From positions 1 to 24,586 of the forward strand of contig DGXY01000129.1 of NCBI GenBank assembly GCA_002396885.1: 24,586 nt of DNA. The letters are read 5' to 3'. The notes beneath the pieces are model-generated. The model saw only the letters and a list, made by a program, of their open reading frames with translations, did no database searches and was not told the DNA's origin. Shown in pieces: positions 17,607 through 23,934 of this stretch. The number at the start of each line of letters is the position of its first letter. Positions within the stretch are counted from its first letter, which is position 1. The translations under genes were made by a program, and so were the position numbers. The DNA is from Akkermansiaceae bacterium UBA5020 (GTDB taxonomy: Bacteria; Verrucomicrobiota; Verrucomicrobiia; Verrucomicrobiales; DEV007).

Positions 17607-17634
17607 CTTTCACTTTTTAGCTTTTACCTTTTAC
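17607..17634 (+). repeat. Heptad array (CTTTTAC)x4 upstream of DUF1501 copy 2
   Basis: There are four 7-bp units: CTTTCAC, TTTTTAG, then two perfect CTTTTAC copies. The tract ends 16 bp before the DUF1501 start codon. It is pyrimidine-rich and unlike the GC-rich surroundings, and it covers the place where translation signals would be expected. Confidence 0.7.
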
Positions 17635-17650
17635 TCCCTCTCTTCCCCCG

Positions 17651-19054
17651 ATGAAACGCCGCCACTTCCTGCAACAAACCGGTCTGAACCTCGGCGCCAT
17701 CTCGCTCGGCTCGCTCCTCGCGCGCGATTCGCTCGGAGCGATCTCGTCGAGTTTCTCCCGCATCGCCCCAAAGGCCAAACGCGTTATCTTCCTCACCCAG
17801 TCGGGCGGGCCTTCGCAGCTAGAGCTCTATGACCACAAGCCCGGCCTCGCCAAATGGGCCGGCGTCGAGCTGCCCGAGAGCGTGCGCCAAGGGCAGCGGC
17901 TCACGACAATGACGTCAAATCAAAAGCAGCTCATCCTGCCGGGCATCACGAAATTCTCCCGGCACGGCCAGAGCGGTGCAACGGTCAGCGAATGGCTGCC
18001 CCACATCGGCTCGGTCGCGGACGAGCTCTGCTTCGTGAAATCGATGGTGACCGACCAGATCAACCATGCCCCGGCGATGACGAAGTTTCTCACCGGTCAC
18101 CAACTCCCCGGCCGCCCCAGCTTCGGGGCCTGGGCGAGCTACGGGCTCGGCAGCGAAAACGAAAACCTGCCCGACTACCTCGTCCTCATTTCGCGGATGA
18201 AACGGCCGAGCGACCAGCCGCTCTACGACCACTACTGGGGCAGCGGCTTCCTCCCCTCGCGCTACCAGGGTGTGAAGCTGCGCAACGCGAAAGACCCCGT
18301 CCTCTACCTCCGCGATCCTGACGGATTGCCAAGGGAACGGCGCCGGGGGATGCTGGACGGCCTGTCTGAACTCAACACGATGCGCCACGAGGCGACCGGC
18401 GATCCCGAAATCGCGACGCGGATCCGGCAATACGAGATGGCCTTCCGCATGCAGACGAGCATCCCCGAACTCGCCGACTTCGGCGACGAGCCCGACTCCG
18501 TCTTCGAACTCTACGGACCCGACTCGCGGCGTCCCGGCAGCTACGCGGCGAACTGCATCCTCGCCCGTCGCCTCGCCGAGCGCGGGGTGCGTTTCATCCA
18601 GCTTTTCCATCCCGACTGGGACCACCACAGCCGCCTCCCGAGCTGGTGCTCGGCCCGCTGCCGCGACACCGACCAGCCCAGCGCCGCGCTCGTGAAGGAT
18701 TTGAAACAACGCGGTCTCCTCGAGGACACTCTCGTGATCTGGGGCGGCGAATTCGGGCGTGGGGTCGCCGGACAGGGCCAGTGGGACAGCCCCGAGGCGG
18801 GCCGCGACCACCATCCCCGCTGCTTCACCCTCTGGATGGCAGGCGGCGGCGTGAAGCCCGGCCTCACCTACGGCGCGACCGATGAATTCAGCTACAACGT
18901 CGCCGAGAATCCCGTGCACGTCCGCGACCTCCACGCGACTGCCCTGCATCTCCTCGGGATCGATCACGAGCGCTTCACGCATCGTTTCCAGGGGCTCGAT
19001 TACAAGCTGACGGGAGTGGACCCTTCGCGGGTGGTGCGGGAGATTTTGGTTTGA
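17651..19054 (+). CDS. DUF1501 family exported protein (copy 2), variant motif
   Basis: This encodes 467 residues. The leader MKRRHFLQQTGLNLGAISLG is a clear Tat signal. DUF1501 blocks are SGGPSQLELYDHKP (51-64), INHAPAMTKFLTG (137-149), GRPSFGAWASYGLGSENENLP (154-174), NCILARRLAERGVRFIQL (301-318), WGGEFGR (364-370) and GRDHHP (384-389). The residues after WGGEFGR are GVAGQGQWDS, not the TP found in the other two copies, and the first acidic block reads LELYD where copy 1 has LDLFD. Function is unknown; the metal-type residues are mostly kept. It lies 131 bp after PSD1 copy 2 and 103 bp before PSD1 copy 3, all in the same direction. Confidence 0.9.
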   Translation: MKRRHFLQQTGLNLGAISLGSLLARDSLGAISSSFSRIAPKAKRVIFLTQSGGPSQLELYDHKPGLAKWAGVELPESVRQGQRLTTMTSNQKQLILPGITKFSRHGQSGATVSEWLPHIGSVADELCFVKSMVTDQINHAPAMTKFLTGHQLPGRPSFGAWASYGLGSENENLPDYLVLISRMKRPSDQPLYDHYWGSGFLPSRYQGVKLRNAKDPVLYLRDPDGLPRERRRGMLDGLSELNTMRHEATGDPEIATRIRQYEMAFRMQTSIPELADFGDEPDSVFELYGPDSRRPGSYAANCILARRLAERGVRFIQLFHPDWDHHSRLPSWCSARCRDTDQPSAALVKDLKQRGLLEDTLVIWGGEFGRGVAGQGQWDSPEAGRDHHPRCFTLWMAGGGVKPGLTYGATDEFSYNVAENPVHVRDLHATALHLLGIDHERFTHRFQGLDYKLTGVDPSRVVREILV

Positions 19055-19157
19055 GTCGCCCACGCGTTCGCGTGTCCTCCGCCGCGACTGCGTCAGTTGG
19101 CCTGCGGATTGCTTTCCCGCACAATGGGGATTCGTGGAACCATCTTCCATATCGTTC
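19055..19157 (+). promoter_or_regulatory. Intergenic region with palindrome and dyad ACTGCGTCAGT
   Basis: Just after the DUF1501 stop is CACGCG-TT-CGCGTG (19061-19074), a perfect hairpin without a T-tract. The dyad ACTG-CGT-CAGT follows at 19087-19097, inside CGCGACTGCGTCAGTTGG. It is centred 66 bp before the PSD1 copy 3 ATG, the same distance as the related dyad before PSD1 copy 1. The area may contain a second promoter for the last two genes of the cluster. Confidence 0.45.
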
Positions 19158-21140
19158 ATGTCTCGTTCCAACGTTCTCGCGTTGGCTGGCTTCCTTTTGC
19201 TCGGTCCCGCCGCGGCCGACGAGTCCAAGCCGCTCCCCTGGTCCTTCCAACCGCTCCGCGAGCAGCCCCTGCCTGAAGTCAAAAACATCGCTTGGCCGCA
19301 AAATCGGATCGATCACTTCATTCTCGCCGAGCTCGAAAAGAACGGCCTCTCCCCCGCTCCCGAAGCCGACGCCCGCACCCTGCATCGACGCCTTTCCTTC
19401 GATCTCACCGGCTTGCCGCCCGGGGCGGTCATCGGTGATCAGTCATCAGTCATCAGTAATCCAACCCCACCGACCACCGATTACCGCTCACTGATTACCG
19501 AAGCCCTGGCTTCCCCCTACTACGGCGAACGCTGGGCGCGTCATTGGCTCGACCTCGCCCGCTACGCCGATGTCACCGAATCGTGGAGCGACGCGAAGAG
19601 TCCGGCCTGGCTCTATCGCGACTGGGTCATCGCCGCCTTCAACAGCGACCTGCCCTACGACCAGTTCGTCGTCCAGCAACTCGCCAACGACCTCCTTCCC
19701 GGCTCGAATCCCGCGGACAATGCCGCCCTCGGTTTCCTCGGCCTAAGCCCGAGTTATTGGAAAGAGCTGCAGCTCCCACCCGAGATCATCAGCGTGACCG
19801 TGGCCGAGGAGTGGGAGGAAAAGATGGACGCCTTCGGCCGCACCTTCCTAGGGCTCACGCTCGGTTGTGCGCGTTGCCACGATCACAAATCGGACCCCGT
19901 CACGGCCGAGGATTATTATGCGATCGCCGGGGTCTTCGCGAGCGTGCAACTCGTCGACCGTCCCGTCCTCGATGAGATGGCCTGGGCGCCGATCCGGGAA
20001 GCCCGCGCCAAAGTCAAAACCGTCGAAGGCAAACGCGATGCCCTGAAAAAGGCGAAACCCGCACCGGCCGATCTCAAGGAACGACTCGCCGCCCTCGAGA
20101 AAGAGATCGCCGCGATCCGCGAGACAACGCCGAAATACCACACCGCCACCGCACCTGCGGTGATGGAAGCCGCGCTCTTTGTGAAGCCGAAGGACAAGGG
20201 CGAGCATGGCACCAAGCTCGACTACATCCCCGGGATGGCGCGGGACCTGCCCCTGCACGAACGCGGCGACCCGAACCAGCCCGGAAAAGTCGTGCCGCGG
20301 CGTTTTCTCTCCGCCTTCCCCGGTCCTGACGGCAGCCCGCGATCCCTCGACCACGGCAGCGGCCGCCTCGAGCTCGCGCGTGCCCTCGTCGAAGAAGCAG
20401 CGCCGCTCTCCGCCCGGGTCATCGTCAACCGCGTCTGGAAGCATCATTTCGGACATGGCCTCGTGCCGACCCCGAGCGAATTCGGTCCCGCCGGTGAAGC
20501 GCCGACCCATCCGGCCTTGCTCGACGATCTCGCGGCGCGGTTCGTCGCGAAGGGCTGGTCGTTGAAATGGCTCCATCGCGAGATCCTCGCGTCGGCGACC
20601 TGGCAGCAAAGCTCGCTCGCCTCGGACGGGGCGATGGCCCGCGATCCGCAGAACCACCTCTATTCCCACACGAGCCAGCGACGTCTCGATGTCGAAGCCT
20701 GGCGCGACGCGCTGCTCGCGGCCACGGGAGAGCTCGACCTCAAGATCGGCGGGGAGCCTTTTGCGCTCGAGGATCCGAAGGCAACGCGACGCACCGTCTA
20801 CGGTCTCGTGAAACGCCGTGAACTCGACGAGATGCTGCGCATCCATGATTTCCCGGATCCCATCGCCCACAGTTCCACCCGCACCGAGACCGCGACGCCC
20901 TTGCAGCAGCTTTTCTCGCTGAACAGCCCCTTCATTTTCGCCCGTTCCGAGGCGCTCGCGGCCAGCCTCAAGGGTCAGGATGACACGGCCAAAATCCACG
21001 AAGCCTACCAACGCCTCTTCCAACGCGAGCCCTCTGCCCGCGAGCACGAACTCGGTCTCGCTTACCTGCAAGGTGGAGGCACCTGGCCCGCCTACGCGCA
21101 GGTCCTCCTGACCTCGAACGAACTGCTCTACCTCGACTGA
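19158..21140 (+). CDS. Short PSCyt2-PSD1 protein lacking PSCyt1 (copy 3)
   Basis: This encodes about 660 residues with a short signal (MSRSNVLALAGFLLLGPAAA). The N-terminal PSCyt1 haem domain of copies 1 and 2 is absent; the mature protein begins near WSFQPLREQPLP and goes straight into PSCyt2 (RRLSFDLTGLPP, RYGERW-like YYGERWARHWLDLARYAD, CARCH at 237-241). A short Lys/Glu-rich helix (about 285-325) replaces the large central insert. PSD1 then follows, with SARVIVNRVWKHHFG and TATPLQQLFSLNSPF. The linker after LTGLPP is encoded by heptad repeats (19427-19503). A GTG at 19134 with GGGGA upstream is a possible alternative start, but the ATG at 19158 gives the more normal signal peptide. DUF1501 copy 3 starts 5 bp after its stop, so the two are surely co-transcribed. 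Confidence 0.88.
   Translation: MSRSNVLALAGFLLLGPAAADESKPLPWSFQPLREQPLPEVKNIAWPQNRIDHFILAELEKNGLSPAPEADARTLHRRLSFDLTGLPPGAVIGDQSSVISNPTPPTTDYRSLITEALASPYYGERWARHWLDLARYADVTESWSDAKSPAWLYRDWVIAAFNSDLPYDQFVVQQLANDLLPGSNPADNAALGFLGLSPSYWKELQLPPEIISVTVAEEWEEKMDAFGRTFLGLTLGCARCHDHKSDPVTAEDYYAIAGVFASVQLVDRPVLDEMAWAPIREARAKVKTVEGKRDALKKAKPAPADLKERLAALEKEIAAIRETTPKYHTATAPAVMEAALFVKPKDKGEHGTKLDYIPGMARDLPLHERGDPNQPGKVVPRRFLSAFPGPDGSPRSLDHGSGRLELARALVEEAAPLSARVIVNRVWKHHFGHGLVPTPSEFGPAGEAPTHPALLDDLAARFVAKGWSLKWLHREILASATWQQSSLASDGAMARDPQNHLYSHTSQRRLDVEAWRDALLAATGELDLKIGGEPFALEDPKATRRTVYGLVKRRELDEMLRIHDFPDPIAHSSTRTETATPLQQLFSLNSPFIFARSEALAASLKGQDDTAKIHEAYQRLFQREPSAREHELGLAYLQGGGTWPAYAQVLLTSNELLYLD
19427..19503 (+). 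repeat. In-frame heptad array with its inverted copy inside PSD1 copy 3
   Basis: Five 7-bp units of the type RGTSATC lie at 19427-19461 (two are identical AGTCATC). One unrelated unit follows (19462-19468), then five units of the type ACYGAYY at 19469-19503, including ACCGATT and ACTGATT. The second group is the reverse complement of the first heptad in rotated form (AATCRGT), so the whole can fold into an imperfect hairpin. The encoded linker is residues about 91-118. Confidence 0.8.
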
Positions 21141-21145
21141 TCGCG

Positions 21146-22522
21146 ATGAACCGCTCCGACCTCTCTTCCTTGATCGACCGGCGCACCGCCCTGAAACGCT
21201 TCGGCGGCGGACTCGGCTCGCTCGGCCTCGCCTCGGCCCTGCAGGCAGCGGGCGACTTCGGTCCGCGCACCCACTTCGCGCCGAGGGCGAAACGGGTGAT
21301 CCATCTTTTCATGAACGGCGGCCCCTTCGGTCCCGACTTCTTCGAACCAAAACCCGCCCTCACCAAATACCACGGCCAACGCCCCGAAGGCGCCGATCTC
21401 CGCACCGAGCGTCCCACCGGCGGGCTCATGGCCGCGCCCTACGCCTACGCAAATCACGGCAAGAGCGGCCTGCCCATCAGCGAACTGCTCCCGCTCACGG
21501 CGCGCCACGCCGACGAACTCTGCGTCCTCAATTCCTGCCACACCGATAATCCGAACCATGGTCCCGCCCTGTTCCTCATGAACAACGGCACGATGACCCC
21601 GAAGGTCCCGAGCATGGGCGCATGGATGTCCTACGGGCTTGGCTCGGAAAACCGCAACCTGCCTTCCTACCTCGTCCTCTGTCCCGGTCGTCCGGTGCGT
21701 TTCGCTGAACTCTGGCACAGCGCCTTTCTTCCGCCACAGCACCAGGGCGTCTACATCAATCATTCGAAGCTCGAGCCCGACCGCATGATCCCCTGGCTCA
21801 GCGCGGCGAAACCCGATCCGGCGGCGCAACGCCGACAGCTCGATCTTGCCGCGGCCCTCAACCACGAGCACCTCGCCACCCGCCCTTCCGGACACGAGGC
21901 GCTCGAAGGCCGCATCGAGGCGATGGAGACGGCCTACCGCATGCAGTTCGAGGCGAGCGACGCCTTCGATCTTGCCAAGGAGCCGGAGAAGATCCGGGAA
22001 TCCTACGGCACCGGTCACTTCGCGAATGGCTGTCTTCTCGCGCGTCGTCTCTCCGAGCGTGGTGTGCGTTTCATCCAGGTCTACTACGGCAACGGCCAGC
22101 CCTGGGACACGCACAGCAAACACGACGAGCAGACCCGTAAACTCGCCGCCGACATCGATCGTCCGGTCTACGCGCTGCTCGAGGATTTGAAACAGCGCGG
22201 ACTCCTTGAGGACACCCTCGTGATTTGGGGCGGCGAATTCGGCCGCACCCCCGTCACTGAAAACGGCAACGGTCGCGACCACAATCCCCACGGCTTCACG
22301 ATGTGGATGGCCGGCGGCGGCGTGAAGGGCGGCATGGCCTACGGGAGCACCGACGACTTCGGCTTCAAGGCGCAGGAAAACCGCCTCCACGTGCACGACC
22401 TACACGCCACGATTCTGCATCTGTTAGGCCTAGACCACGAACAACTCACCTTCCGCCACGCCGGACGCGACTTCCGCCTCACCGACGTCTATGGGAAGGT
22501 GGCGAAGGCGGTGGTGGCGTGA
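21146..22522 (+). CDS. DUF1501 family exported protein (copy 3)
   Basis: This encodes 458 residues. The leader reads LIDRRTALKRFGGGLGSLGLASAL. It has a twin-arginine pair, but it is less canonical than in the other copies. DUF1501 blocks are FMNGGPFGPDFFEPKP (55-70), NPNHGPALFLMNNG (135-148), VPSMGAWMSYGLGSENRNLP (154-173), WGGEFGRTP (361-369) and GRDHNP (376-381) followed by MWMAGGGVKGG. The first acidic block is PDFFE where copy 1 has LDLFD. The enzymatic role, if any, is unknown. It sits 5 bp after PSD1 copy 3, the tightest of the three pairs, and ends the plus-strand cluster. No terminator is seen before the toxin-antitoxin palindromes. Confidence 0.9.
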   Translation: MNRSDLSSLIDRRTALKRFGGGLGSLGLASALQAAGDFGPRTHFAPRAKRVIHLFMNGGPFGPDFFEPKPALTKYHGQRPEGADLRTERPTGGLMAAPYAYANHGKSGLPISELLPLTARHADELCVLNSCHTDNPNHGPALFLMNNGTMTPKVPSMGAWMSYGLGSENRNLPSYLVLCPGRPVRFAELWHSAFLPPQHQGVYINHSKLEPDRMIPWLSAAKPDPAAQRRQLDLAAALNHEHLATRPSGHEALEGRIEAMETAYRMQFEASDAFDLAKEPEKIRESYGTGHFANGCLLARRLSERGVRFIQVYYGNGQPWDTHSKHDEQTRKLAADIDRPVYALLEDLKQRGLLEDTLVIWGGEFGRTPVTENGNGRDHNPHGFTMWMAGGGVKGGMAYGSTDDFGFKAQENRLHVHDLHATILHLLGLDHEQLTFRHAGRDFRLTDVYGKVAKAVVA

Positions 22523-22543
22523 GTCGGCCTGGACCTGAAAGAG

Positions 22544-22579
22544 ACGGGAAGACGGATTGACGGGAAACCATATTCCCGT
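22544..22579. promoter_or_regulatory. Candidate toxin-antitoxin operator (ACGGGAA repeats)
   Basis: ACGGGAA occurs at 22544-22550 and again at 22560-22566. The second copy forms a perfect palindrome with TTCCCGT at 22573-22579 over a 6-bp spacer. This lies 12 bp before the antitoxin start codon, the usual place for autoregulatory operators of ribbon-helix-helix antitoxins. Confidence 0.6.
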
Positions 22580-22591
22580 ATCGTTGTCCGA

Positions 22592-22855
22592 GTGAAGACC
22601 ACCATCGACATCCCCGAGGCCCTCTACAAGAGGGCGAAGATCCGTGCGGTCGAAACCGGGCAGACGCTCAAACAGATCGTTCTGACCTCCCTCGAAAAGG
22701 AGCTGTCTCCCCAGACAGCGGTCGGCGAAGAGACGGTATCCTATTGGGCCAAACGGAAGTTGCTTCCCGGCTTCAAGGAATACTGGGAGTCGGACGGACT
22801 CGACGGCGGGCCGGATTCAACCCGGATCATTTCGGAGGGGCGTGACGATTCATGA
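22592..22855 (+). CDS. Ribbon-helix-helix antitoxin
   Basis: This encodes 87 residues. The first 40 residues (MKTTIDIPEALYKRAKIRAV, then ETGQTLKQIVLTSLEKEL) have the beta-strand plus two-helix pattern of ribbon-helix-helix DNA-binding antitoxins. The acidic C-terminal half would bind and block the toxin. The start codon is GTG at 22592, 12 bp after the palindrome. The stop overlaps the toxin ATG by 4 bp (ATGA at 22852-22855), indicating translational coupling. The pair probably represses its own promoter through the ACGGGAA sites. Confidence 0.8.
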   Translation: MKTTIDIPEALYKRAKIRAVETGQTLKQIVLTSLEKELSPQTAVGEETVSYWAKRKLLPGFKEYWESDGLDGGPDSTRIISEGRDDS

Positions 22856-23298
22856 AGCGGGCCTATTTCGACGTCTCCTACCTCGCGAAACTGCATTGGA
22901 AAGAAGCGGGTTCCGCAGAGGTCGTCAAACTCGCCTCACGGATCGGTGTCGTTGGCTGCTCGATCCACGGACGCCCGGAGTTCGCGGCCGTCGGTCACCG
23001 GAAAATGCGGGAGAACCTCGCGGATCTGGCGAGAGCGAGAGCGGTTTTCGATCAAATGGAAAACGCAACCGGGTCCAGAGCCCTGCAATGGCTGGAACCC
23101 GGGCCTGGGTCATTCCAGCGGGTGGAGCGAATCTTCCTCTCCGATCCGGGAACCTGTTTCCTACGCGCTGCCGACGCCCTGCACCTCGCGTGCGCGGTCG
23201 AGCATGGTTTTACCGAAATCTACTCGAACGACCGTCACTTGCTCGCTGCGGCTCCTCTCTTCGGCTTGCTCGGGATCGACGTGATTGAGTCGACCTGA
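22852..23298 (+). CDS. PIN-domain toxin (VapC-like ribonuclease)
   Basis: This encodes 148 residues of the usual size for VapC toxins. The acidic PIN-domain residues are visible: Asp7 in AYFDVSYLAKLH, Glu43 in RPEFAAVGHR, Asp108 in RAADALHLACAVEHG and Asp127 in IYSNDRHLLAAAPLFGL. These coordinate Mg2+/Mn2+ for RNA cleavage in the family; the RNA target cannot be predicted. All four are present, so the toxin looks intact. It follows and overlaps the antitoxin gene and ends 11 bp from the convergent SnoaL-like gene. Confidence 0.85.
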   Translation: MKRAYFDVSYLAKLHWKEAGSAEVVKLASRIGVVGCSIHGRPEFAAVGHRKMRENLADLARARAVFDQMENATGSRALQWLEPGPGSFQRVERIFLSDPGTCFLRAADALHLACAVEHGFTEIYSNDRHLLAAAPLFGLLGIDVIEST

Positions 23299-23309
23299 CT
23301 CGCGCGTGT

Positions 23310-23726
23310 TCACCCACCCACCTGCGCGATCCAGTCCTGCAGATTGTAGTAGTTCGTCACGCGCGCGATGCGACCTTCGGTGAGGTCGAAGAACGCCCCG
23401 ACGCGGAGGTGGTATTTTTGTCCCACCGCTTCCGGCAATCCTTCGTCGGTGACGAGATACTCGCCACGGATGTAGAACTCCGCCGCCGCGCGCGTGCCGC
23501 TTTCATCGGCCATCACGACGAGGTCCTCGACCTGCTCGGCATAACAGCGATCCATGTGGGCGAGGAATTTCTCAAAGGCCTCGATGCCGGGGACACTGGC
23601 GCCCTGGTTGATGTCATGGACGACGCCCGGAGCGAGCAATCGCAGCATCCCGGGACGGTCGCCCGCGTTGAAGGCTTCGTAGTAGAGGCGGATCAGTTCT
23701 TTGGTGTCGCTGGCAGTGCAATTCAT
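23310..23726 (-). CDS. SnoaL/NTF2-like small protein
   Basis: This encodes about 138 residues with no signal peptide. The pattern ELIRLYYEAFNAGDRPGMLRLL near the N-terminus, a central FEKFLAHMD and a C-terminal FFDLTEGRIARVTNYYNLQDW are typical of the SnoaL/ketosteroid-isomerase-like cone fold (NTF2 superfamily). Members act on diverse small molecules or have no known activity; no catalytic assignment is made. The open frame extends upstream to 23876, but that part is not family-like, so the ATG at 23726 was chosen; no ribosome-binding site is evident. It is divergent from clpB. Confidence 0.75.
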   Translation of the reverse strand: MNCTASDTKELIRLYYEAFNAGDRPGMLRLLAPGVVHDINQGASVPGIEAFEKFLAHMDRCYAEQVEDLVVMADESGTRAAAEFYIRGEYLVTDEGLPEAVGQKYHLRVGAFFDLTEGRIARVTNYYNLQDWIAQVGG

Positions 23727-23934
23727 CGCGCCGAGAGTCGCGCAGGGCGGTGCTTTTGACAAGGCACGAGGTGCCGGGAAACGGTGGTTCGAAAAGCCGT
23801 CAGATAATTTTTTGAACAAAAGACTGCAATGACTCTCAAATCCCTGAAATCCCAACATCCGCATCGTGTCTGCCAAGGAAGGCGTGGCGTTGCTGGGTGA
23901 AAATAGATTACTCTAGTTCCAAAGAGGAACCTCC
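23727..23934. promoter_or_regulatory. Divergent region SnoaL-like gene / clpB
   Basis: These 208 bp are more AT-rich than the coding regions. A short hairpin GGCAC-gag-GTGCC lies at 23763-23775. GTTCC-aaaga-GGAAC lies at 23916-23930 and overlaps the clpB Shine-Dalgarno GAGGA (23924-23928). TTGACA is present at 23756-23761 but has no matching -10 at the usual spacing. No CIRCE element and no convincing sigma-32-type promoter were seen. Confidence 0.4.

Larger units (their letters stand above)
17520..17650 (+). other. Intergenic region between PSD1 copy 2 and DUF1501 copy 2
   Basis: These 131 bp hold two different tandem repeat tracts, listed separately, and little else. No ribosome-binding site is evident before the DUF1501 ATG at 17651, which is preceded by a C/T-rich run. 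No terminator hairpin is seen, so the two genes may be co-transcribed. Confidence 0.5.

Noticed and set aside
15015..19503. CRISPR array or insertion sequence
   Set aside because: The repeats are 7-bp tandem units without spacers. No cas gene, transposase or terminal inverted repeats were seen in the window.
15882..22396. Long minus-strand open frames opposite PSD1 copy 2 and DUF1501 copies 2 and 3
   Set aside because: They lie antisense to genes with full family signatures and have no recognisable motifs or start signals.
23756..23761. TTGACA as the -35 box of clpB
   Set aside because: No -10-like hexamer lies at 16-18 bp, and the site is far from the gene, so a promoter call is not supported.
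23727..23876. Upstream extension of the SnoaL-like gene
   Set aside because: The extra 50 residues do not resemble the family, which normally begins just before the ELIRLYYEAFNAGD segment.
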